The notes below the pieces were generated by a model. That model was not told where the DNA came from and did not search any database. It worked only from the letters and a program-made list of their open reading frames with translations. DNA of 13,516 nt. It comes from Porticoccus sp. (lineage in GTDB: Bacteria > Pseudomonadota > Gammaproteobacteria > Pseudomonadales > Porticoccaceae). The stretch lies in NCBI GenBank assembly GCA_023263825.1, contig JALQUJ010000099.1, positions 1 to 13,516 of the forward strand, written 5' to 3'. Made by a program: the position numbers and the translations under genes. Shown here in pieces: positions 8,310-13,516 of this stretch. Positions within the stretch are counted from its first letter, which is position 1. Every line of letters starts with the position of its first letter.

Positions 8310-9077
8310 TTAGCTATGTTGAAAGGCTAACAAGGCTGCTGTAACAGCAACATTGAGTGATTCCACTCCATTGCTCATTGGTATGCAGATATGTTCTGTA
8401 CAGAGTTTGCTGACTTTACTTGAGACCCCTTCTGTTTCATTTCCCAGTACATAGATGACAGGTGATTCAGTCTTAAATTCACTGAGCGTTTGTTTGCTGT
8501 GAGATGAAAGTGTGCAACATACGACACCAATATTTTTTAGTTTTGGTAATGCCTGTTCCAGGCTGTCACAGTGAATTAAAGTACTTTTAAACAAAGTGCC
8601 CGCACTGGCTTTGATCACAAGTGGTGAGATAGCTGCAGTCCCTTTTTTAGGAAGTAAAACACCATGGCAAGGGCTGGCAGTAACGGATCGGATAATCATG
8701 CCAAGATTTTGTGGGTTGGTGATGCCATCGAGGGCGATTAGGCTATAGTTTTCTTGAGGTGGTTTTGATAGGAAATCTTCCAGGAGCTGATGATTTGGGC
8801 ATTCTAGGTCTGCGGCAATCCCTTGGTCTTGTTTACTATTACGGGATATTCTCGAGAGTTCTTGGCGGCTATGGTAGGCAATTTCAACGCCACGTTTTTC
8901 TGCCAACATTTTAATTTGTTTAATGATCCCGCCTGGTTTGTTGGTATTAGCCAGATGAAGCCGAAAACAGGGGATCTCCGGGTTTTCCAATGCTTCCAGT
9001 ACTGGCTTACGACCATAGATAGTTAGCAGTCGGTCAAAAAATTGTTTGCGTTGACGGTGATTTGAAGAGTCGGTCAC
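8310..9077 (-). CDS. SpoU/TrmH-family RNA 2'-O-ribose methyltransferase (RlmB-like)
   Basis: It transfers a methyl group from S-adenosylmethionine to a ribose 2'-OH in rRNA or tRNA. The 255-residue protein has an N-terminal substrate-binding domain (IYGRKPVLEALENP, about 20-33). The knotted SPOUT domain follows with its three motifs: DGITNPQNLGMIIRS (117-131), VLGNETEGVSS (210-220) and IPMSNGVESLNVAVTAALLAF (232-252). Arg130, Glu214 and Asn242 are retained, so the enzyme looks active. It most resembles RlmB, which methylates G2251 of 23S rRNA, but the motifs differ enough that another target is possible. The start codon is GTG; no other plausible start lies nearby and the ribosome site is poor. 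It converges on the MFS gene with a 60-base gap lacking an obvious terminator, and diverges from the DksA-like gene. Confidence 0.85.
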   Translation of the reverse strand: MTDSSNHRQRKQFFDRLLTIYGRKPVLEALENPEIPCFRLHLANTNKPGGIIKQIKMLAEKRGVEIAYHSRQELSRISRNSKQDQGIAADLECPNHQLLEDFLSKPPQENYSLIALDGITNPQNLGMIIRSVTASPCHGVLLPKKGTAAISPLVIKASAGTLFKSTLIHCDSLEQALPKLKNIGVVCCTLSSHSKQTLSEFKTESPVIYVLGNETEGVSSKVSKLCTEHICIPMSNGVESLNVAVTAALLAFQHS

Positions 9078-9127
9078 TAGAGTGGATGCTCGTGGTTTAT
9101 ATTTATGAGTGCATAACAGCAGTGATG

Positions 9128-9133
9128 ATTATA
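9128..9133 (-). promoter_or_regulatory. Possible -10 element for the methyltransferase gene
   Basis: A perfect TATAAT is read on the minus strand about 50 bases before the GTG start, in the 97-base gap between divergent genes. The -35 position has no good TTGACA match, so this is a suggestion only. No clear promoter was found for the divergent DksA-like gene. Confidence 0.35.
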
Positions 9134-9174
9134 CGTTTCTGGTAAATTGAAGTAATACAGTTAATTTAAGTGGT

Positions 9175-9546
9175 ATGAATGATTTAACAGAGAAACAACT
9201 GAATAGTTTTGCTCGATCTTTGGAAGCACTTCGTGATGAGTTGCTCATGCTCTTAGATATATCCCCGGAATCCGGTGATACGGTCGAACTTGATCAAACC
9301 AAGGTGGGGCGATTGTCTCGAATGGATGCGATGCAGCAACAGGAAATGTCCCAGGCGTGCAGAGCTGGTTATCAAAAGCGTTTAAAAGATATCCAGCGTG
9401 CATTGTTGAATATAAAACAGAGTGGCTCTGGGTTATGTGAGTGCGGTTGGTGTGAACACTGCGGGGATAATATTGATATTCGCCGCTTGGAGGTAAAACC
9501 CGAATCTAGGTTTTGTGTAAAGTGTCAGGAGAGCCAGGAACATTAA
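9175..9546 (+). CDS. DksA/TraR-family zinc-finger regulator with six clustered cysteines
   Basis: Proteins of this family bind in the secondary channel of RNA polymerase and change promoter output, often together with ppGpp. The 123-residue protein has a predicted helical-hairpin region (about 5-82) with a conserved tip, VELDQTKVGRLSRMDAMQQQ (38-57). A C-terminal zinc finger is built from Cys93/Cys96 and Cys114/Cys117 (WCEHCG and FCVKCQ). Two additional cysteines, Cys88 and Cys90, stand just before the finger in a short insertion (GLCECGWC) that ordinary members lack in my recollection. It is shorter than housekeeping DksA (about 150 residues) and is likely a second, specialised paralogue. 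The ATG follows a weak AAGTGG site. Its targets cannot be inferred from context. Confidence 0.85.
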   Translation: MNDLTEKQLNSFARSLEALRDELLMLLDISPESGDTVELDQTKVGRLSRMDAMQQQEMSQACRAGYQKRLKDIQRALLNIKQSGSGLCECGWCEHCGDNIDIRRLEVKPESRFCVKCQESQEH

Positions 9547-9560
9547 GCGTGACAGAAGGT

Positions 9561-9590
9561 AACTGAGCCCTTAACTCTATTGGGCTAGTT
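9561..9590. terminator. Stem-loop between convergent genes
   Basis: AACT-G-AGCCC (9561-9570) pairs with GGGCT-AGTT (9582-9590), with one bulged G and an 11-base loop. It lies in the 53-base gap where the DksA-like gene and pdxJ run toward each other, the place expected for a shared terminator. Neither side has a clear T-run, so intrinsic termination is uncertain. Confidence 0.4.
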
Positions 9591-9599
9591 AGATATTGG

Positions 9600-10370
9600 T
9601 TAATTAGATAGCAGGGCTTTATAGCATTGAACTGCTTTACCCATACCCATAGCAATTGAATCTACAGTCAATGCATGCCCAATCGATACCTCTAAAAGCC
9701 CTGGAATGGTGGCAAATTTTTTCAGGTTATCCAAGTTTAAATCGTGCCCTGCATTCAACCCCAAACCAAGTTTTTTTGCCAGTCCAGCTGCTTTGTAGTG
9801 TTGTTCAAAAATACTTTCAAGTTGCTCTGTGCCCCAGGCTGCTGCATAGGGGCCGGTGTAAAGTTCAATGCGATCAGCGCCGATCTCTGCTGCTAATTTA
9901 ATCTGTGATGGATTTGGATCCATAAACAGACTGACTCGAACATTATTAGCTTTTAATTGTTTGATAATTGGTTCGAGAGTATTTCCCGATTGGTTTAGAT
10001 CAAACCCATGATCAGACGTTAGCTGGCTGTCACTATCCGGTACCAAAGTACATTGATCGGGTTGGGTTTCTTCGACTAATGGAATTAACCCGGGGTAACT
10101 CCCTTTAGGGCCGGCAAATGGGTTTCCCTCGATATTAAACTCGATGGGGGTGGTTCTGGTTTTATTAATCTCAGTGATCAGGCTTTTTAGGTCGTGTGCA
10201 TCTTGAGGTCTGATATGTCTCTGATCCGGGCGAGGGTGAATGGTAATGCCATCTGCACCATGGTCAATACAGATTTTTGCATGATCCACAACACTGGGGT
10301 AATCACCTTCCCGGGAATTGCGGATCAGGGCAATTTTATTCAGGTTAACGCTTAGCGCGGTTTTAAACAC
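9600..10370 (-). CDS. pdxJ: Pyridoxine 5'-phosphate synthase PdxJ, Bacteroidetes-like form
   Basis: PdxJ condenses 1-deoxyxylulose 5-phosphate with 3-amino-2-oxopropyl phosphate to pyridoxine 5'-phosphate, the last ring-forming step of the DXP-dependent vitamin B6 pathway. The 256-residue TIM barrel keeps the active-site residues His45 (GITIHPR), Glu77 (IEFNIEG) and His209 (NAGHDLNLDNL), plus the phosphate-binding SIGHAL near 229-234. Several stretches (VNLNKIALIRN, HPRPDQRHIR, FNIEGNP, DRIELYTGPYA) look like Bacteroidetes PdxJ rather than the E. coli type, which has VNIDHIATLRN and VHLREDRRHI. The start is GTG with a good AGGTAAG ribosome site. It lies 18 bases behind ppiA, not in the usual recO-pdxJ-acpS neighbourhood of gammaproteobacteria. 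Confidence 0.93.
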   Translation of the reverse strand: MFKTALSVNLNKIALIRNSREGDYPSVVDHAKICIDHGADGITIHPRPDQRHIRPQDAHDLKSLITEINKTRTTPIEFNIEGNPFAGPKGSYPGLIPLVEETQPDQCTLVPDSDSQLTSDHGFDLNQSGNTLEPIIKQLKANNVRVSLFMDPNPSQIKLAAEIGADRIELYTGPYAAAWGTEQLESIFEQHYKAAGLAKKLGLGLNAGHDLNLDNLKKFATIPGLLEVSIGHALTVDSIAMGMGKAVQCYKALLSN

Positions 10371-10388
10371 TTGCTTACCTATCTGTTT

Positions 10389-10979
10389 TTATTTTTGGGC
10401 TTGGGGGATGACCCTGGCTTTTAAAATATGGATAGGTGAGACAGGTACATCGGCCATGTGACCTGATTTTTTAGTGGGTAATTTTGAAATTTTTTCAGCC
10501 ACTTCGATACCACTGATAACACGCCCAAATACCGTATACCCTGGTTTGTGGCTGCGTGGGTCTAGAAAAAAATTATCAACTACATTGATGTAGAACTGTG
10601 ATTTTGCGCTATTGGGGTCGCTTTTTCGTGCCATGGCAATAGTGCCTTTTGCATTTTTTAAACCATTAAATGACTCATTAACTACGGGCTCACCCTTTGG
10701 CTCTTTGATGTTAAGATTCTTATCAAAGGCACCAGCTTGGATCATAAAGCCCTTGATAACCCGGTGAAACACTAACCCATCGTAGTATTTGTCATTCACG
10801 TAAGTTAAGAAATTTTCCACCGTTTTTGGCGCTTTGTCTGGATAAAGCTCTAGCTGAATATTTCCTTGATCTGTGCTGATCATAACTTGCACAGCTGAAG
10901 CCTTTGCGTAGCTGGTAGAGAGCAATGCCATGAAAGACAATGCTATTACACACAAAGCGGTACAGAGTTTTTTTAACAT
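10389..10979 (-). CDS. ppiA: Secreted cyclophilin-type peptidyl-prolyl cis-trans isomerase
   Basis: It speeds cis-trans isomerisation of X-Pro bonds during folding of exported proteins, most likely in the periplasm. The 196-residue precursor starts with a signal peptide (LKK followed by a hydrophobic stretch to about residue 25, likely cleavage after SYA or ASA). A complete single cyclophilin domain follows (about 30-190). Visible hallmarks are VFHRVIKGFMIQAG (70-83, catalytic Arg73), AKSQFYINVVDNFFLD (125-140) and GYTVFGRVISG (147-157). Length and layout match PpiA of E. coli. ATG is the only plausible start, with AAGAGAT upstream. It follows the YgiM-like gene by 89 bases and probably heads a two-gene unit with pdxJ. 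Confidence 0.92.
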   Translation of the reverse strand: MLKKLCTALCVIALSFMALLSTSYAKASAVQVMISTDQGNIQLELYPDKAPKTVENFLTYVNDKYYDGLVFHRVIKGFMIQAGAFDKNLNIKEPKGEPVVNESFNGLKNAKGTIAMARKSDPNSAKSQFYINVVDNFFLDPRSHKPGYTVFGRVISGIEVAEKISKLPTKKSGHMADVPVSPIHILKARVIPQAQK

Positions 10980-11068
10980 TTACTGATCTCTTGTTTCATT
11001 AAAATGGCTGTATACAAAATAAAAAGCTGTTCTAGGTAACAAGTTATGGACCTTTTAGCCCCACTTTT

Positions 11069-11731
11069 TTAACCCCATTCAGAAAAACGCTTGCGGCGTT
11101 TAAGGTGTGGAATAATTAAGGTGAGTACAGCACCCATTACGACAGCAAATACACCATAAAGAAACCATGTATTCTTTTCGCTGTTTGTAAGCCTTTCGTT
11201 GGCAGCAGTTAAAATATCAACCTCACTTTGCAAAATACCATTCCTTTCCAGAAGCTCCCGGTTTTGCTGGTTAATGGAAATAGCGTTAGATGAGATTTTT
11301 TTAATGTTTTTTAGTTCAGTATTTATCCGATCCCGACTGGTTTGTGTGTTTTTAAGGTCTGCAGCGAGTTGTGAATGATTTTGTTTTAACGTTTTAAGTT
11401 CATCACTTTGAGCCAAGTGTTTACTTTGCAAGCGCTCATACTTTGCTTTAATTGCAGCTAATTGATCGCGCGCAGGGAGTTCCTTTTTCAAATAATGTGA
11501 GGGCATCCACCCATCCATCCCACTCCTAGTTTTGACATGACTCCAACCTTCGTCATTGGTTTCTACTAATGTTAATGCAGAACCACTCTTGATTCCTCGG
11601 TGAAGAATTGAGCAGCGAGGGCAGGGAGAGCTCCTTAGTGGTACTCGGTATTCATCAGAAATGTATACCGTTTGGGCATGTGTTGATATTGCAAAACAAT
11701 AAAGCAAAGTGATTGCTATAAAGATTCTCAT
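11069..11731 (-). CDS. YgiM-like SH3-domain membrane protein (TIGR04211 type)
   Basis: The 220-residue protein has a signal peptide (1-19, cleavage near THA) and a bacterial SH3 domain (about 20-85, containing VPLRSSP, ILHRGIKSG and DGWMPSHYL). A coiled coil follows (about 88-185), then one C-terminal membrane helix (about 188-208) and a short cytoplasmic tail KRRKRFSEWG. This order matches E. coli YgiM and the TIGR04211 family. The SH3 part should face the periplasm, where such domains often bind peptidoglycan; the exact function of the family is not known to me. A CPRC pair (Cys37, Cys40) sits where many SH3b domains have a plain loop and could form a disulfide. The ribosome site (GAGA) is moderate. 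AT-rich gaps of 122 and 89 bases flank the gene. Confidence 0.8.
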   Translation of the reverse strand: MRIFIAITLLYCFAISTHAQTVYISDEYRVPLRSSPCPRCSILHRGIKSGSALTLVETNDEGWSHVKTRSGMDGWMPSHYLKKELPARDQLAAIKAKYERLQSKHLAQSDELKTLKQNHSQLAADLKNTQTSRDRINTELKNIKKISSNAISINQQNRELLERNGILQSEVDILTAANERLTNSEKNTWFLYGVFAVVMGAVLTLIIPHLKRRKRFSEWG

Positions 11732-11816
11732 GGTTTTCTCGTTAACCTGATGCTGTTGTTAAATCCTACGTTAGATTGATATTTTCTTCATTAGGTCGTT
11801 GTTATGTATTAGGAGG

Positions 11817-11836
11817 CTTATAGTTTTTATTATAAG
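11817..11836. other. Weak AT-rich stem-loop between yciI and the ygiM-like gene
   Basis: CTTATA (11817-11822) pairs with TATAAG (11831-11836) in the 122-base gap after the yciI stop codon. It could weakly attenuate transcription leaving yciI. The low G+C makes chance formation likely. Confidence 0.2.
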
Positions 11837-11853
11837 TTTCTATACATAAATTT

Positions 11854-12153
11854 TTAGGGTAGCACCTTTTTAAAGGGTTTAACGGTGACATGGGCATAAA
11901 CACCGGCATCTAAATAAGGGTCGTCATTTGCCCATTGTTGTGCTGCATCTAAAGATTCAAATTCTGCTATAATTAAACTGCCCGTAAAACCTGCTTCTCC
12001 TGGTGTTTCTGAGTCTATCGCAGGATGAGGGCCGGCGACAAACAGTCGCCCTTGTTCATTTAGTTTTTCAAGTCTGGCCAAATGTGCTGGCCTTGCTGAC
12101 ATTCTTTTTTCTAGGCTGTTTTCGATATCCTGACTACTAATGGAATACCACAT
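11854..12153 (-). CDS. yciI: YciI family protein
   Basis: YciI is a small dimeric alpha-beta barrel protein. The family is thought to have hydrolase-like or ligand-binding activity, but its physiological role is unsettled. The 99 residues align closely with E. coli YciI as I remember it: SLEKRMSARPAHLARLEKL, GRLFVAGPHPAID, GFTGSLIIAEFES and VYAHVTVKPFKKV. The conserved histidine of RPAHL is at residue 24. I place the start at the ATG at 12153-12151 because AGAAGGA lies about eight bases upstream and known YciI proteins begin there. A longer reading from 12177 would add eight residues and overlap the preceding gene. It follows the membrane-protein gene by four bases and is almost certainly co-transcribed and translationally coupled with it. 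Confidence 0.9.
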   Translation of the reverse strand: MWYSISSQDIENSLEKRMSARPAHLARLEKLNEQGRLFVAGPHPAIDSETPGEAGFTGSLIIAEFESLDAAQQWANDDPYLDAGVYAHVTVKPFKKVLP

Positions 12154-12157
12154 TGGC

Positions 12158-12895
12158 TTAGTCCTTCTTTTTTTCATGATGGTGGATTACATCTTCCAGC
12201 GTAAGTCCTGTCAGCTTAGTGATTCCCCTAAATAAATAAAATAGGGCGCCCATTAAAACCAACATAGCCGGTATCGCGATAACAGGGAAGCTCAGTGCTG
12301 TCATTTTCCCAAGTTGTTCGTTGAATTCAACGGTGCCAGGCTGGCTTGTGATCAGTACCGTTGCCAATACATAGTTAAGAATGGCGGACAAGAAAAAGGA
12401 GCCTGCAACCAGCCAGGAGGCATTTACCAAGCATTTTTCAAAGGGGTGGTTGTTGTTATTTTTGTCCAGCGCCTCGGCAATACGATCCGTTTGTAAAATA
12501 GTATCGTTGTATAAAAATGTTTTTACTAAAGGGTAAGGTGTTCTCAGGGAAATCACTGTTGCAATGCCTAAGACTGCAGGCACAGCCGCTTCTTTTATGG
12601 CGATATAGGCTGGGTCAAGCTCTAGCAGGCTTATGCCACCTGTTAAGAGAATGCTGACAATGCCTAGAATAGAGAAAAAATTAAATTTTCTTTGGGTTAT
12701 CAAATCTTTTAACCCATAGATGAGAGGGAACGATAGGGCAATTACGATCGCTAGTTTTGTTCCCAGGTAATCGTCACCGCTAAGCTTCATTAATATCAGG
12801 GTTGGGATAATGATATTAAAGGCCAAGTTAACCAGTTGGTTTTCTTTCTTACCTTTATTGCTTGAAGGTGACGTAGTTTGGGGGGGTGGATTCAT
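12158..12895 (-). CDS. VC0807-like integral membrane protein
   Basis: The 245-residue protein has a Pro/Ser-rich polar N-terminus and six likely membrane helices at about 23-38, 46-64, 72-92, 102-117, 156-183 and 199-224, ending in a His/Lys-rich tail (HHHEKKKD). Stretches such as ILMKLSGDDYLG, FFSILGIVSILLTGGI and DPAYIAIKEAAVPA match what I recall of the VC0807 family, whose function is unknown. It directly precedes yciI, a position that recalls the linkage of yciI with the membrane septation gene yciB in enterics. However, this protein is not an obvious YciB homologue. The ATG lacks a good ribosome site. A run of seven C (minus strand) within codons 3-5 could slip and alter expression. Confidence 0.7.
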   Translation of the reverse strand: MNPPPQTTSPSSNKGKKENQLVNLAFNIIIPTLILMKLSGDDYLGTKLAIVIALSFPLIYGLKDLITQRKFNFFSILGIVSILLTGGISLLELDPAYIAIKEAAVPAVLGIATVISLRTPYPLVKTFLYNDTILQTDRIAEALDKNNNNHPFEKCLVNASWLVAGSFFLSAILNYVLATVLITSQPGTVEFNEQLGKMTALSFPVIAIPAMLVLMGALFYLFRGITKLTGLTLEDVIHHHEKKKD

Positions 12896-12932
12896 TGATG
12901 GCTAATTTAAGTATGAAGTTATTTACAAATTG

Positions 12933-13064
12933 ATGGGCATTGTAAGTGATCATTGGGTACTAATCGAGCAAGAAAAGAATGGTTACAGGGGTAATATTTT
13001 CTTTGGTTATATATCTCAGATTCAAAATCAAAAAGTTGAAATTCCTATAAAAATAAGGCAATAA
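12933..13064 (+). CDS. Small ORF of 43 codons, unrecognised
   Basis: This open frame in the 222-base gap between the VC0807-like gene and the aconitase fragment begins MGIVSDHWVLIEQEKNG and ends VEIPIKIRQ. Its composition is protein-like (mixed hydrophobic and charged residues), but there is no good ribosome site and I recognise no family. Its stop overlaps an ATG (TAATG) of an eight-codon ORF ending at 13090. It may be a real small protein, a remnant of a larger gene, or chance. Confidence 0.2.
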   Translation: MGIVSDHWVLIEQEKNGYRGNIFFGYISQIQNQKVEIPIKIRQ

Positions 13065-13117
13065 TGGCGAAAGTGTCACAACAGAGTTAAGAAGTCTTCA
13101 TAACTTACTGATTTATT

Positions 13118-13390
13118 TTGAAAAAAATTATGGACGTTGTTAGGTTTGAGCCAGGGAGCGGACATTCAACAGAAATAGAAGAGACATTATTAAAATCACT
13201 TAATGCAGAAATGTTTGTCAGCAGATATGCTAATGTTTCATTAGGACCAAAAGAGTGGCAAGAAATTAAAACGGAAGAAAGTAGTATTTATGACTGGGAT
13301 AGTAACTCAACCTATGTAAAAAAACCTCCTTTCTTTGAAAATATGGCTGATGATCCTGAAGGATTTAAACCTATTAAAGATGAAAGATGA
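13118..13390 (+). pseudogene. Fragment of aconitate hydratase A
   Basis: Residues about 17-90 of this 90-codon frame read like the part of aconitase A just before its C-terminal swivel domain: EMFVSRYANV, GPKEWQEIKT, YDWDSNSTYVKKPPFFENM and DPEGFKPIKDER. Intact AcnA is about 890 residues and continues here with a GDS-TTDHISPAG motif. Instead a TGA follows immediately. The first 12-16 residues (VVRFEPGSGH) do not look like the preceding aconitase sequence. No iron-sulfur cysteines lie in this piece, so it cannot be an enzyme. Formal starts are TTG at 13118 or ATG at 13130, with an upstream in-frame stop at 13109. G+C is about 34% by hand count, lower than the genes to the left, which suggests foreign origin, decay or a joined contig. 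Confidence 0.6.
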
Positions 13391-13516
13391 AGAGATAAAA
13401 CTAAAATCTCTGAAGTAGCACTAAGAAAAAAAGACAATGAAAAAAAAGGAGAAGAAAGTCAAGGCAAAGTCCTATTCTTCGATGCTTTTCCAACGGCTGC
13501 TCCTAATGTAGTTCCC
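13391..13516 (+). other. Open frame after the aconitase stop, running off the window
   Basis: In the same frame as the aconitase fragment, 42 codons without a stop follow the TGA and continue past the window end. The first part is Lys/Glu-rich (ISEVALRKKDNEKKGEES) and the end reads GKVLFFDAFPTAAPNVVP, which looks like a structured domain but belongs to no family I can name. It is not the expected continuation of aconitase in any forward frame. A stem AGAGAT/ATCTCT (13391-13396 with 13406-13411) follows the TGA. Confidence 0.25.

Noticed and set aside
9600..9901. Plus-strand ORF opposite pdxJ
   Set aside because: It overlaps the conserved C-terminal half of PdxJ in antisense and has no recognisable domain.
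12154..12177. Longer N-terminus for YciI starting at 12177
   Set aside because: The extra eight residues (KKRRTK type) are the shadow of the end of the preceding gene. The inner ATG has a strong AGAAGGA site and matches known YciI starts.
13388..13411. TGA in an otherwise open frame followed by a stem-loop, suggesting a selenocysteine codon
   Set aside because: The stem begins directly after the TGA, is only six pairs, and lacks the bulge and loop features of a bacterial SECIS. The upstream part is an aconitase segment with no selenocysteine site, and the downstream part is not its continuation.
1..13516. CRISPR array, tRNA/rRNA genes, transposase, toxin-antitoxin pair or defence operon
   Set aside because: No regularly spaced direct repeats, cloverleaf, transposase motif, small overlapping gene pair of known type or defence domain was found.

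Overview
The window looks like chromosomal DNA of a gammaproteobacterium outside the enteric/Vibrio group. It carries a classical SMC condensin rather than MukB, followed by zipA and ligA in the order known from Pseudomonas and its relatives. ZipA is a gammaproteobacterial division protein. Overall G+C is moderate (roughly 45% in lines I counted by hand), which fits a marine or Cellvibrio-like lineage better than Pseudomonas. The genus cannot be fixed from this sequence alone.

Left half (131-8249, plus strand): smc (chromosome organisation), a 360-base non-coding gap full of stem-loops, zipA (tethers FtsZ to the membrane), ligA (NAD+-dependent DNA ligase), then a major facilitator superfamily exporter starting 18 bases after ligA. 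The first three genes form a replication, segregation and division cluster. The transporter seems to be carried along by position rather than function.

Middle (8310-9546): a SpoU/TrmH-type RNA 2'-O-methyltransferase on the minus strand faces the transporter tail to tail. It is divergent from a small DksA/TraR-type zinc-finger regulator with two extra cysteines.

Right half (9600-12895, minus strand): read in transcription order, a six-helix VC0807-like membrane protein, YciI (4-base gap), a YgiM-like periplasmic SH3/coiled-coil membrane protein, a secreted cyclophilin, and pdxJ (vitamin B6 synthesis, GTG start). The last two are 18 bases apart and probably co-transcribed. The PdxJ sequence resembles the Bacteroidetes form of the enzyme more than the enterobacterial form.

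Right edge (about 12900-13516): composition drops to about 34% G+C. The edge holds no complete recognisable gene: a 43-codon ORF of unknown nature, a fragment of aconitase A ending in a stop codon, and an open frame after that stop which does not continue aconitase. This is either a scar of foreign or degraded DNA or an assembly chimera.

No tRNA, rRNA, CRISPR array, insertion sequence, integrase or recognised defence system was seen. The points most worth a second look are the stem-loop region between smc and zipA, the Bacteroidetes-like PdxJ, the six-cysteine DksA-like protein and the mosaic right edge.
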